DNA of 64,000 bases from Streptomyces sp. MH60 (GTDB lineage Bacteria; Actinomycetota; Actinomycetes; Streptomycetales; Streptomycetaceae). The notes beneath the pieces were generated by a model. The model saw only the letters and a program-made list of their open reading frames with translations. It did not search any database and was not told the origin of the DNA. This document shows positions 14,199-23,500 of the stretch, in pieces. Position numbers and translations under genes: made by a program. The DNA lies in NCBI RefSeq assembly GCF_002939385.1, contig NZ_MULI01000005.1:1-64000 (forward strand), given 5' to 3'. Position 1 is the first letter of the stretch. Each line of letters starts with the position of its first letter.

Positions 14199-15062
14199 GT
14201 GTCCAACGGCAACTCCCCCGAAGACGAGCGTCCGATCGAAGACGTGTCCCACGACGCCCCTGCAGACGTTCCCGAGGAAGCCCGCCCCTCGGTGGGCCGC
14301 GCCCTGCAGCAGGCCCGGATCGCCGCCGGGCTGACCGTCGACGACATCACCACCGCCACCCGGGTCCGCATCGCCATCGTGCACGCCATCGAGGCGGACG
14401 ACTTCGCGCCCTGCGGCGGCGACGTCTACGCGCGCGGTCACATCCGCACCCTGGCCAAGGCCGTCGGGCTCGACCCGGCCGAACTGCTCGCGCGGTTCGA
14501 CGCCGAGCACGGCGGGCGCCCGGAGCCCACCCCCGCCGCGCCCCTGTTCGAGGCGGAACGCATCCGTCCGGAGCGGCGCGGACCCAACTGGACCGCCGCC
14601 ATGGTCGCCGCGATCGTCGCGGTGATCGGCTTCGTGGGCTTCACCTTCGTCAAGGGCGGCGACGACGGCGGCAACGAGGCGAGCGTCGCCGAGGGGGCCC
14701 AGCCGTCGTCCGGCGAGTCCGCCTCGTCGAGCGGCAAGCCCGACAAGCCCGCCGACCCCAAGCCGGAACCGAGCGACAGCGCCATCGCCGCCGCGCCCGC
14801 GGACAAGGTGACGGTCAAGGTCAGCGCCACCGAGGGCCGCAGCTGGATCTCCGCCCAGGACCACAACGGCCGGCTGCTCTTCGACGGACTGCTCAAGCAG
14901 GGCGACTCCAAGACCTTCCAGGACAACGAGAAGGTCAAGCTCGTCCTCGGTGACGCCGGAGCCATCCAGCTCTACGTCAACGGCAAGAAGATCGAGGACG
15001 ACTTCCGGCCCGGCGCCGTCGAGCGCCTCACGTACACGAAGGGCGACCCGCAGGTCGGATAG
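14199..15062 (+). CDS. RodZ-like helix-turn-helix membrane protein
   Basis: 287 aa. A cytoplasmic Xre/RodZ-type helix-turn-helix occupies about residues 28-90 ([20 protein letters not shown]). One membrane segment at about 130-150 ([21 protein letters not shown]) follows, then a Ser/Lys/Pro linker and an extracytoplasmic beta domain of the RodZ C-terminal (DUF4115) type at about 205-280. RodZ links the MreB cytoskeleton to wall synthesis. In Streptomyces the role is less clear, so I give no gene symbol. GTG start after GAAAGG. It has its own promoter and is followed by a strong terminator, so it is probably monocistronic. Confidence 0.82.
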   Translation: MSNGNSPEDERPIEDVSHDAPADVPEEARPSVGRALQQARIAAGLTVDDITTATRVRIAIVHAIEADDFAPCGGDVYARGHIRTLAKAVGLDPAELLARFDAEHGGRPEPTPAAPLFEAERIRPERRGPNWTAAMVAAIVAVIGFVGFTFVKGGDDGGNEASVAEGAQPSSGESASSSGKPDKPADPKPEPSDSAIAAAPADKVTVKVSATEGRSWISAQDHNGRLLFDGLLKQGDSKTFQDNEKVKLVLGDAGAIQLYVNGKKIEDDFRPGAVERLTYTKGDPQVG

Positions 15063-15083
15063 GGGACGGGGGGAACGAGTCGG

Positions 15084-15115
15084 GACGGGGTTGGCCGGGA
15101 TCGGCCAACCCCGTC
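15084..15115 (+). terminator. Terminator after the RodZ-like gene
   Basis: A perfect 13-bp stem (GACGGGGTTGGCC / GGCCAACCCCGTC) with a 6-nt loop, 21 nt after the stop codon and upstream of the rimO promoter. Confidence 0.8.
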
Positions 15116-15140
15116 GACATGGGCTGTCGGCGGGACGAAG

Positions 15141-15146
15141 TAGTCT
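15141..15146 (+). promoter_or_regulatory. -10 box for a probably leaderless rimO transcript
   Basis: TAGTCT lies 7 nt before the rimO ATG and there is no Shine-Dalgarno between them. The arrangement closely resembles the miaB promoter at 48288. A -35 is not clear. Confidence 0.5.
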
Positions 15147-15153
15147 TGAGCCC

Positions 15154-16635
15154 ATGCCTGAAAGCCGTACCGTCGCACTCGTCACCCTTGGCTGCGCCCG
15201 TAACGAGGTGGACTCGGAGGAGCTCGCCGGCCGTCTGGAGGCGGACGGCTGGAAGCTCGTCGACGACGCCGAGGAAGCGGACGTCGCCGTCGTGAACACG
15301 TGCGGCTTCGTCGAGGCCGCCAAGAAGGACTCCGTGGACGCCCTCCTGGAGGCCAACGACCTCAAGGGCCACGGAAGAACGCAGGCCGTCGTGGCGGTGG
15401 GCTGCATGGCCGAGCGGTACGGCAAGGAGCTGGCCGACGCCCTCCCGGAGGCCGACGGCGTCCTCGGCTTCGACGACTACGCCGACATCTCCGACCGCCT
15501 GCAGACCATCCTGAACGGCGGCATCCACGCCGCCCACACCCCGCGCGACCGGCGCAAGCTGCTGCCGATCAGCCCCGCCGAGCGGCAGGAGGCCGGAGCC
15601 GCGGTCGCCCTGCCGGGACACGGCCCGACCGACCTGCCCGAAGGCGTCGCCCCCGCCTCCGGGCCGCGCGCGCCCCTGCGCCGCCGGCTGGACGGCTCCC
15701 CGGTCGCCTCCGTGAAGCTGGCCTCCGGCTGCGACCGGCGCTGCTCCTTCTGCGCCATCCCGTCCTTCCGCGGCTCCTTCATCTCGCGCCGCCCCAGCGA
15801 CGTGCTGAACGAGACGCGGTGGCTGGCCGAGCAGGGCGTCAAGGAGATCATGCTGGTCTCCGAGAACAACACCTCCTACGGCAAGGACCTCGGCGACATC
15901 CGGCTCCTGGAGTCCCTGCTGCCGAACCTCGCCGACGTCGACGGCATCGAGCGGGTGCGGGTCAGCTACCTCCAGCCCGCCGAGATGCGCCCCGGTCTGA
16001 TCGACGTGCTGACCTCCACCGAGAAGGTCGTGCCCTACTTCGACCTCTCCTTCCAGCACTCCGCGCCGAACGTGCTGCGCGCGATGCGCCGCTTCGGCGA
16101 CACCGACCGCTTCCTGGAGCTCCTGGACACCATCCGGAGCAAGGCGCCCGAGGCGGGCGTCCGCTCCAACTTCATCGTCGGTTTCCCCGGCGAGTCCGAG
16201 GCTGACCTCGCCGAGCTGGAGCGGTTCCTGAACCACGCCCGGCTGGACGCCATCGGCGTCTTCGGGTACTCCGACGAGGAGGGCACCGAGGCGGCGACCT
16301 ACGGCGACAAGCTGGACGAGGATGTCGTCGCCGAGCGGCTGGCACGTGTCTCCCGCCTGGCGGAGGAACTGGTCTCGCAGCGGGCCGACGAGCGCGTCGG
16401 CGCGACCGTGCGGGTACTCGTCGAGTCCGTGGCGTCCGCCGACGACGGGGACGGTGTCCGCGGCCGTGCGGAGCACCAGGCCCCGGAGACCGACGGCCAG
16501 GTGCTGCTCACGAGCGGCGAAGGCCTGACGGTCGGTCGTATGGTCGACGCGAAGGTGGTCGGTACGGAGGGTGTCGACCTGGTGGCCGAACCGCTGCTGG
16601 GCTCGCCCGAGTGGAGTGAGGAGGCCGGCAGATGA
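15154..16635 (+). CDS. rimO: Ribosomal protein S12 methylthiotransferase RimO
   Basis: A 493-aa radical SAM enzyme that adds a methylthio group to the conserved Asp of ribosomal protein S12. The N-terminal UPF0004 domain holds three cysteines for the auxiliary 4Fe-4S cluster (LGCARNE, NTCGF, VGCMAE). The radical SAM cluster motif Cx3CxxC is in [11 protein letters not shown], and a C-terminal TRAM domain follows. The family marker [16 protein letters not shown] separates it from MiaB. ATG at 15154 after a TAGTCT -10 box. The stop overlaps the pgsA start (ATGA), so rimO, pgsA and cinA form an operon. Confidence 0.95.
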   Translation: MPESRTVALVTLGCARNEVDSEELAGRLEADGWKLVDDAEEADVAVVNTCGFVEAAKKDSVDALLEANDLKGHGRTQAVVAVGCMAERYGKELADALPEADGVLGFDDYADISDRLQTILNGGIHAAHTPRDRRKLLPISPAERQEAGAAVALPGHGPTDLPEGVAPASGPRAPLRRRLDGSPVASVKLASGCDRRCSFCAIPSFRGSFISRRPSDVLNETRWLAEQGVKEIMLVSENNTSYGKDLGDIRLLESLLPNLADVDGIERVRVSYLQPAEMRPGLIDVLTSTEKVVPYFDLSFQHSAPNVLRAMRRFGDTDRFLELLDTIRSKAPEAGVRSNFIVGFPGESEADLAELERFLNHARLDAIGVFGYSDEEGTEAATYGDKLDEDVVAERLARVSRLAEELVSQRADERVGATVRVLVESVASADDGDGVRGRAEHQAPETDGQVLLTSGEGLTVGRMVDAKVVGTEGVDLVAEPLLGSPEWSEEAGR

Positions 16636-17435
16636 CCGGAGTCCCGGCGTCCGCGGCGGGCGGCTCCTCCAGTGCGCGCAGGGCCGGCCCGCGCGGCGCC
16701 TCGGGCGCGGCACAGGAGCCGGGCGAGTGTACGGGCCCGGGGGGCGCCGTGGACCGGGGCACGGCGGACCGGGGCGCGGCGGAACGGGGCGCGACCGAGG
16801 GCGGTGCGGCCGGGCGCGGTGGCAAGATCGCGGCTGCGGCCGTCAACCAGGCGAGCGTCTGGAACGTCGCCAATCTGCTGACGATGCTCCGGCTGCTCCT
16901 CGTGCCGGCCTTCGTGGCGCTGATGCTCGGCAACGGCGGGTACGACCCGGCCTGGCGCTCCTTCGCCTGGGCCGCCTTCGCCGTCGCCATGATCACCGAC
17001 CTCTTCGACGGGCATCTGGCACGCACCTACGACCTGGTCACCGACTTCGGGAAGATCGCCGACCCCATCGCCGACAAGGCGATCATGGGTGCGGCGCTCA
17101 TCTGCCTGTCCGCGCTGGGCGACCTGCCGTGGTGGGTGACGGCCGTCATCCTCGGCCGGGAAGTCGGTGTCACCGTCCTGCGTTTCGTGGTCATCCGGTA
17201 CGGCGTCATCCCCGCGAGCCGGGGCGGCAAGCTCAAGACGCTCACCCAGGGCATCGCCGTCGGCATGTATGTCCTGGCGCTGACGGGGCCCCTGGCCACC
17301 CTGAGGTTCTGGGTGATGGCCGCGGCGGTCGTCCTGACCGTGGCGACCGGACTGGACTATGTGAAGCAGGCCATTGTGCTGCGCCGCCGGGGAATCGCCG
17401 AACGCAGAGCGGCGTTGAAGGGGACGGAAGCTTGA
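16632..17435 (+). CDS. pgsA: CDP-diacylglycerol-glycerol-3-phosphate 3-phosphatidyltransferase
   Basis: 267 aa. A CDP-alcohol phosphatidyltransferase making phosphatidylglycerophosphate, the precursor of phosphatidylglycerol and cardiolipin. The catalytic signature DxxDGxxAR...GxxxDxxxD is seen from Asp121 ([12 protein letters not shown], then [10 protein letters not shown]). About five membrane helices follow a 75-residue Gly/Ala/Arg-rich N-terminal extension that has little homology and may be disordered or partly untranslated. The ATG overlaps the rimO stop, which supports translational coupling. Confidence 0.9.
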   Translation: MTGVPASAAGGSSSARRAGPRGASGAAQEPGECTGPGGAVDRGTADRGAAERGATEGGAAGRGGKIAAAAVNQASVWNVANLLTMLRLLLVPAFVALMLGNGGYDPAWRSFAWAAFAVAMITDLFDGHLARTYDLVTDFGKIADPIADKAIMGAALICLSALGDLPWWVTAVILGREVGVTVLRFVVIRYGVIPASRGGKLKTLTQGIAVGMYVLALTGPLATLRFWVMAAAVVLTVATGLDYVKQAIVLRRRGIAERRAALKGTEA

Positions 17436-17977
17436 GTTCCACGGCCGCCGACGTGCTGCGACTACTCACCGTCAGGGGCGAGACCCTCGCGGTCGCCGAG
17501 TCACTGACCGGTGGAATGGTCGCTGCCGCGCTCACGGCGGTCCCGGGAGCGTCCAAGGCATTCCGGGGCTCCGTCACCGCCTACGCGACGGAACTGAAGC
17601 AGGAGCTGCTCGGCGTCGACGGCGGGCTCCTCGCGGCGCGCGGAGCCGTGGACCCGCAGGTCGCCGCCCAGATGGCGGCAGGCGTACGCACGGCGCTGGG
17701 TGCCGACTGGGGCATCGCGACGACCGGCGTCGCCGGCCCGGACCCGCAGGACGGGCAGCCTGTGGGGACCGTCTTCGTGGCCGTGGACGGGCCCTCCGGG
17801 GCCGGGCAGGGTTGCACCGATGGCCGAAAAGTGGAGGCGCTGCGGTTGAACGGCGACCGCGCGGAAATTCGTATGGAGAGTGTACGGAGCGTACTCGCGC
17901 TTCTTCTGAGGGAGCTTGCGAGCGAACAGACCAGGAATGAGCGGGCACAGGATACGGAACGGAACGGGGGGTTTTGA
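17432..17977 (+). CDS. cinA: CinA C-terminal-type nicotinamide-nucleotide amidohydrolase
   Basis: 181 aa. A stand-alone CinA C-terminal domain, the NMN deamidase (PncC) family that recycles the nicotinamide mononucleotide released by NAD-dependent DNA ligase. Family motifs AVAESLTGGMVAA, FRGSVTAYATELK and GIATTGVAGPDPQDGQPVGTVF are present. The TTG at 17432 forms a TTGA overlap with the pgsA stop and has GGACGGAAG just upstream. A GTG at 17453 is an alternative. The gene pair with pgsA upstream of clgR is typical of actinobacteria. Confidence 0.88.
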   Translation: MSSTAADVLRLLTVRGETLAVAESLTGGMVAAALTAVPGASKAFRGSVTAYATELKQELLGVDGGLLAARGAVDPQVAAQMAAGVRTALGADWGIATTGVAGPDPQDGQPVGTVFVAVDGPSGAGQGCTDGRKVEALRLNGDRAEIRMESVRSVLALLLRELASEQTRNERAQDTERNGGF

Positions 17978-18086
17978 TGTTTGCAGCCCTGAGTGAACAC
18001 GACATCGCTCCCCGCACGGCCGCGGCGCGAGGCGGTACGGTGGGGCGTGAAGGATGCGGTTACACGGTCCGAGGAGGGAGCCACCG

Positions 18087-18467
18087 ATGATTCTGCTCCG
18101 TCGCCTGCTGGGTGACGTGCTGCGTCGGCAGCGCCAACGCCAGGGCCGTACTCTGCGCGAAGTCTCCTCGTCCGCCCGAGTGTCACTCGGCTATCTTTCC
18201 GAGGTGGAGCGGGGGCAGAAGGAGGCTTCTTCCGAGCTGCTCTCCGCCATCTGCGACGCGCTGGACGTACGGATGTCCGAGCTCATGCGGGAAGTGAGCG
18301 ACGAACTCGCCCTCGCCGAGCTGGCCCGGTCCGCTGCGGCGACGCCCAGCGAGACCGTACCGGCACCGGTGCGCCCGATGCTGGGTTCCGTCTCGGTGAC
18401 CGGCGTGCCACCGGAGCGGGTGACCATCAAGGCGCCCGCCGAGGCAGTGGACGTCGTCGCCGCCTGA
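18087..18467 (+). CDS. clgR: ClgR, Xre-family activator of clp protease genes
   Basis: A 126-aa transcription factor. The N-terminal Xre helix-turn-helix spans about residues 5-70 ([20 protein letters not shown], then [20 protein letters not shown]). ClgR of Streptomyces activates clpP1P2, clpC and lon, and is itself degraded by ClpP through a C-terminal Ala-Ala. This protein ends VDVVAA, keeping that degron. The ATG at 18087 follows a perfect GAGGAGGGAG ribosome site; the longer in-frame GTG lacks one. Position after pgsA-cinA is the usual actinobacterial context. I found no convincing ClgR operator upstream by eye. Confidence 0.88.
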   Translation: MILLRRLLGDVLRRQRQRQGRTLREVSSSARVSLGYLSEVERGQKEASSELLSAICDALDVRMSELMREVSDELALAELARSAAATPSETVPAPVRPMLGSVSVTGVPPERVTIKAPAEAVDVVAA

Positions 18468-18492
18468 GCGCCCGAGAACGTGTGCGTGTGAG

Positions 18493-18543
18493 ACCCCGGC
18501 CGGGGTCGCTCCGGGAGACCGGAGGGACGAGGCCGGGGTTTTC
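18493..18543 (+). terminator. Terminator after clgR
   Basis: Arms ACCCCGGCC and GGCCGGGGT, separated by about 29 nt that can form its own small hairpin, are followed by TTTCGC. This gives a rho-independent-like structure 25 nt after the clgR stop. Confidence 0.75.
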
Positions 18544-18684
18544 GCATGCCCTGGCGTCCCCCTCCGCGGGGGCGTCCGCGGGAGCGTGGGCGCCGTCGGC
18601 GGGGCGGGCGCCCCGTTTGCCGGTCCGTGGGGGTGCGGTCATCGTGGAGGGAGATGGCCGGGGGGCGAACCGACGGAGGCGTGG

Positions 18685-19155
18685 ATGTACGTCGTGAAGA
18701 GCCCGTTGTCCGACGCGGACCTCAAGACCGTCTCGGAGGCGTTGCAGGGCGCCCTCGTCGACCTGGTCGACCTGGCCCTGGTGGCAAAGCAGATCCACTG
18801 GAACGTGGTCGGCCCACGCTTCCGCTCCGTACACCTCCAGCTGGACGAACTGGTCGGCACCGCCCGCACCCACTCGGACACCGTGGCGGAACGGGCCTCG
18901 GCGCTCGGCGTCTCCCCCGACGGGCGGGCCGCGACGGTCGCCGTCGGCAGCGGCATCGACGTGACCCCCGAGGGCTGGGTGGACGACACCACCGCCGTAC
19001 AGACCATCGTGGACGCGCTGGGCGCGGTGATCGGGCGGATGCGCGAGCGGATCGCGGCGAGTGGTGACCCCGACCCCGTGAGCCAGGACATCTTCATCCA
19101 GATCACGGCCGATCTCGAGAAGCAGCACTGGATGTTCCAGGCCGAAAACGGATGA
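18685..19155 (+). CDS. dps: Dps-family DNA-protecting ferritin-like protein
   Basis: 156 aa. A four-helix Dps protein that stores iron as ferric mineral and protects the nucleoid. The ferroxidase signature is visible: AKQIHWNVVGPRF (ligand His near residue 38), then LQLDELVGTARTHSDTVAERA with acidic ligands, and DLEKQHWMFQAE at the C-terminus. The ATG at 18685 has ACGGAGG about 6 nt upstream; the longer frame upstream is Gly-rich with no homology. The clgR terminator precedes it. Streptomyces carries several Dps paralogues and I cannot tell which numbered one this is. Confidence 0.9.
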   Translation: MYVVKSPLSDADLKTVSEALQGALVDLVDLALVAKQIHWNVVGPRFRSVHLQLDELVGTARTHSDTVAERASALGVSPDGRAATVAVGSGIDVTPEGWVDDTTAVQTIVDALGAVIGRMRERIAASGDPDPVSQDIFIQITADLEKQHWMFQAENG

Positions 19156-19161
19156 CGCGGG

Positions 19162-19425
19162 ATGGCCTCGGCGCGGACGGCTCGCCGGGCGGCCGCGCTG
19201 GGCCTCGGCGTGTTGTGGTGGTGGGCCGTGCTGTGCCTGGCGCTGGAGCCCGGTGCCGGGGTGCTCGAAGGAGCGGTCGCGGTCGGCGGCTGGGGGCTGA
19301 GCGTGCTGCCGGTGCACTGTGTGCCGCGACGCCGGGCCGCGGGGGCCCTGGGCGCGGGGCGGTGGCGCCGGGCCCTGCGCGGGGCGGGGCGAGGACCGGC
19401 CCCGACTCGCCCGGACCGGCGCTGA
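19162..19425 (+). CDS. Small hypothetical membrane protein
   Basis: 87 aa starting 6 nt after the dps stop. One or two hydrophobic helices (ALGLGVLWWWAVLCLALEP and the following VLEGAVAVGGWGLSVLPV) precede an Arg/Gly/Ala-rich basic tail. The ribosome site is weak (GCGGG close to ATG). Codon use fits the neighbours. I do not recognise a family. Co-transcription with dps is likely if it is real. Confidence 0.5.
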   Translation: MASARTARRAAALGLGVLWWWAVLCLALEPGAGVLEGAVAVGGWGLSVLPVHCVPRRRAAGALGAGRWRRALRGAGRGPAPTRPDRR

Positions 19426-19520
19426 TCCCTCCGCGGAGGTGCGGGTGATGTCCTGCGGCGCCGTGTGCGGGACGACCTGTCCGGTGTCACGGGGGAGCGC
19501 TGGTGGGGACCGCCGGCATG

Positions 19521-19596
19521 GAGGAAGGCCTGCGTGCGGCGGTCGTGGAGGAGGGCCTGCGTGCGGCGGTCGTGGAGCAGGGCCTGCGGCGGTCGG
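19521..19596. repeat. 27-bp tandem repeat, about 2.8 copies
   Basis: Two near-identical 27-bp copies (19521-19547 and 19548-19574, one mismatch) and a shortened third (19575-19596). The period is a multiple of three: one plus frame reads a nine-residue unit MEEGLRAAV. No gene with a supported start covers it. It lies between the small membrane protein and the glycosylase stop. Confidence 0.8.
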
Positions 19597-19669
19597 CCAG
19601 ATGGACGCTCTGCCGGCCGCCGGCTGAGCACGCCCCCCAGCTTCCTCGGCGCTCTCGTCGGCGGATTCC

Positions 19670-20500
19670 TCAGTGCCGTGTCCGGGCCCCCGCGACGCCG
19701 CCCGGACGCGGCGCGGGCCCGCGCTGGCAGACCGGGCACCAGTACGTGGGGCGCTCGCGGGCCCCGTCACCCTGGTCGGCCACCCGGACGGACGTGCCGC
19801 AGCGCAGGCAGGGGCGGGGGGCCCGGCCATACACGAACAGGTCCTGGCCGCGCAGGCCCGTGGTGCGGCGGACCGGGCGGTCGCGGTTGGCCTCCAGGAG
19901 TTTCTTCGCGAGCGTGGGCAGCAGCGAGGCCCGGTCGGCGGGCAGCTCGCCGACCGGCAGCCAGGGCGTGACGCCGAGCAGGTAGCACAGCTCGCTCTTG
20001 TAGACGTTGCCGATACCGGCGAGATTGCGCTGGTCCAGGAGGGCCTCACCGAGCGGACGGGCCGGGTTCGCGCACAGGTTGTCCAGCGCCCTGGCCGGGT
20101 CCCAGTCGGGGCCGAGCAGGTCGGGGCCGAGATGGCCGACCGCGCGCTGCTCGTCGGCGGTGCGCAGGATGTCCAGCACCGGGAGACGGTAGCCGACGGC
20201 CGTGCGGTCGGCGGTGCCGAGGATCACCCTGATCTGGTGCGCCGGGCCGCCGCTCCAGCGCTGTCCGGGCGCGAACACCTTCCAGGAACCGTCCATCCGC
20301 AGGTGCGAGTGGACCGTCAGGCCGCCCTCGACCCGGGTGAGCAGGTGCTTGCCGCGCGGGGTGACGTCCAGGACGGTGCGGCCGGTGAGGTCGACCGTGG
20401 CGTACCGGGGGACGCGGAAGTCGCTGCGGGTCAGCACCTTGTCCGCGAGGGCGTCGTGCAGCCGTCGCGCCGCCTGCCAGACCGTGTCTCCTTCGGGCAT
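19670..20500 (-). CDS. Fpg/Nei-family DNA glycosylase (endonuclease VIII type)
   Basis: 276 aa. A bifunctional base-excision glycosylase/AP lyase. The mature N-terminus PEGDTV supplies the catalytic Pro2 and Glu3. The helix-two-turn-helix reads LDQRNLAGIGNVYKSELCYL. A C-terminal zinc finger has CLRCG and CPVCQ. The MPEGDTV start and overall sequence fit the actinobacterial Nei2 group, which removes oxidised pyrimidines. It lies 18 nt downstream of the helicase on the same strand, so the two are probably one DNA-repair operon. Confidence 0.9.
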   Translation of the reverse strand: MPEGDTVWQAARRLHDALADKVLTRSDFRVPRYATVDLTGRTVLDVTPRGKHLLTRVEGGLTVHSHLRMDGSWKVFAPGQRWSGGPAHQIRVILGTADRTAVGYRLPVLDILRTADEQRAVGHLGPDLLGPDWDPARALDNLCANPARPLGEALLDQRNLAGIGNVYKSELCYLLGVTPWLPVGELPADRASLLPTLAKKLLEANRDRPVRRTTGLRGQDLFVYGRAPRPCLRCGTSVRVADQGDGARERPTYWCPVCQRGPAPRPGGVAGARTRH

Positions 20501-20518
20501 GGCTCAAGGGTGACAGGG

Positions 20519-23500
20519 TCACGCCCTGATGCGCAGACCGCGCGGGGTGGCGATGAACCCCGCTCCCTCCAGGAGGGGGCCGAAGGGGGACGTCAGGGCC
20601 GCCGTGCCGTTGACGCGCTCCACCGTGACCGTGCCGAGGGAACCGGCGCGGGCCGCCTCCGCGAGCGCCTCGGCGGCGGCTCGCAGTCGCGGGTCATCGG
20701 TGGGCAGCCGGTCGGGGTCGGAGGGCCACAGCAGGAGGGTCTTGCCGCCGCGCTCCATGTAGAGCGCCGGTTCGCCCTCGACGAGCACCACCAGGGAGCC
20801 CGCCTTGCGGCCCGGCTTGTGCGTGGCACCGTTGGGCGGCTCGGGCCAGCCGAGGGCCGCACCGTACGCGTTCGCCGGGTCGGCGGCGGCCAGCACCACC
20901 GCCCGCGGACCGGCGGCGCCGTGGCCGCGACGGCCGGGGAATCCGGCGTCGTACGGGCCGCGCGGGCCCTGGAGGCCCCCGTGCGCGCCACCTCCGCGCG
21001 GGCCGCCGGCGCCGGGTTCGGCATAGTCGCGAGGTGAGATGTAGTCGCCCCGGGAGGGTGAACGGCCCAGGCGGTCGGGGTCGGCGAAGACGTCGTCGAA
21101 GGGCGCCGGGCCTCCGGGGCCTCCCGGGCTGCCGGGGGCGAAGTCGGCGAAGGGGTCCGGGGCGTCGTCGGGTCGCCCGGGGCCGCTGGACGCGGGGTCG
21201 CCGAAGGGGTCCAGGGGATTGAGCGGGCCGAGGGTGCCGAGGGGGGAGTCGCCGGGCGCTTCGGCGGAGCGGCCGGGTGCGGGGCGGTCCGCGGAGGCGT
21301 CGCGGGTGAACTCTTCCGGTCCCGCCCGGCCGTCTCCGCGCTCGCGGGCGTTCGCCACCGCGCGCAACCGGTCCACGGCGCCCTCCATGGCGAACTGCGC
21401 CGCCCCGAGCCCCTCCACCACATAGCCGCGCCGGGCCTGGCCGCTGTCCTCGAACGCGGCCAGGATCCGGTACACCGCGGAGAAGCCGCCCTCGACGCCC
21501 TCCGCGGCGACGGCACCGCGGGTCACCACGCCGTGCCGGTCGAGGAGCGTGCGGGCCAGGGCGTGGGCCCGCACCGTGCCGTCGGCCTCGCGGGCCGGGA
21601 GCAGCGACCAGCGGCCCGCGACCGTCGGCGGGCCGGTGCGGGACGCCGGGCGGGCGGCGGCCGTCAGCGATCCGTACCGTCCGCGCGGTACCGCGCGCTT
21701 GGCACGGTGGGCCGTGGAGCCCGCGGTGCGCCCGGAGCCCAGCAGGGAGCGCAGGGGCGCCAGCGTGTCGTTCGTCAGCCGTCCGGACCAGGCCAGGTCC
21801 CACAGGGCGTCGGCCAGCTGCGGATCGGTGGCCTCCGGGTGGGTGGTGGCGCGGACCTGGTCGGCGATCTGGCGGAAGAACAGGCCGTACCCGCCCGAGA
21901 GAGTGCTCAGGACGGACTCGTGCAGGGCGGTCGTCTCCAGGGGATGCGGGGGCGGCAGGAGCAGCGGGGCCGCGTCCGCGAGGTAGAGGGAGACCCAGCC
22001 GTCCTTGCCGGGCAGTGAACCCGCTCCGGCCCAGACCACCTCACCGGCGGCCGTCAGCTCGTCCAGCATCGCCGGGTTGTAGTTCGCCACGCGGGAGGGG
22101 AGGACCAGCTTCTCCAGGGCGGAGGCGGGCACGGAGGCGCCCTGCAACTGCTCGACGGCGCGGACCAGCCCGTCGATCCCGCGCAGCGTGTGTCCCTTGC
22201 CGATGTGCTGCCACTGGGGGAGGAACTGGCCGAGTGCGGCCGGCGCCACCGGCTCCAGCTCGTGCCGGAGCGCGGCCAGGGAACGGCGGCGCAGCCTGCG
22301 CAGGACGGTCGCGTCGCACCACTCCTGGCCGATGCCGGCCGGATGGAACTCGCCCTGGACGACCCGCCCCGTCCCCGCGAGCCGTTGCAGGGCGCCCTCG
22401 GTGACCGCCACGCCCAGACCGAAGCGGGCCGCCGCGGTGACCGAGGTGAAGGGCCCGTGGGTGCGGGCGTGCCGGGCGAGGAGGTCGCCGAGCGGGTCCT
22501 TGACCGGCTCGGTGAAGGCCTCCGGCACACCGACGGGCAGCGCCGTGCCCAGCGCGTCGCGCAGCCGGCCCGCGTCCTCGATCGCCGCCCAGTGGTCGGC
22601 GCCGGCGATCCGCACCCTGATCGCGCGGCGGGCCGCGGCCAGCTCGGGCGCCCACCGCGGCTCCGCGCCCCGCTCGGCCAGCTCCGCGTCCGTCAGCGGG
22701 CCGAGCACCCGCAGCAGGTCGGCGACGCCCTCGACGTCCTTGATGCGGCGGTCCTCGGTGAGCCACTGCAGCTCGCGCTCCAGCTCGGTGAGCACCTCCG
22801 CGTCGAGCAGCTCGCGCAGCTCCGCCTGGCCGAGCAGCTCGGCCAGCAGCCGCGAGTCCAGGGACAGGGCGGCGGCCCGGCGCTCGGCGAGCGGTGAGTC
22901 GCCCTCGTACAGGAACTGGGCGACGTAGCCGAAGAGCAGCGAGCGGGCGAACGGGGACGGCTCCGGGGTGGTGACCTCGACCAGGCGGACCTTGCGGGCC
23001 TCCAGGTCGCCCATCAGCTCGACCAGTCCGGGCACGTCGAAGACGTCCTGGAGGCACTCGCGGACGGCTTCCAGGACGATCGGGAACGAGCCGTACTCGC
23101 TCGCCACCTCCAGCAGCTGCGCGGCGCGCTGGCGCTGCTGCCACAGCGGGGTGCGCTTGCCCGGGCTGCGGCGCGGCAGCAGCAGCGCGCGGGCGGCGCA
23201 CTCGCGGAACCGGGACGCGAACAGCGCCGAGCCGCCCACCTGGTCGGTGACGACCCGGTCGACCTCGCCCTTGTCGAAGACGACGTCTGCCGCGCCCACC
23301 GGCGCCTTCTCGGCGTCGTACTCGAGGCCCGGCTTCGCGGGGTCCTGGTCGAGGAAGTCCAGGCCCATCAGGTCGGCGTCCGGCAGCCGCAGCACGATGC
23401 CGTCGTCGGCGTGCATGACCTGGGCGTCCATGCCGTACCGCTCCGACAGGCGGGCGCCGAGGGCGAGGGCCCAGGGGGCGTGGACCTGGGCGCCGAAGGG

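Noticed and set aside
18000..18080. A ClgR operator upstream of clgR
   Set aside because: I looked for the GTTCGC-type ClgR box and found only a loose TCGCTCCCCGC match, not convincing.
19503..19985. A plus-strand frame covering the 27-bp repeat
   Set aside because: Most of it is antisense to the glycosylase gene and it has no homology or ribosome site. I kept only the repeat itself as a feature.
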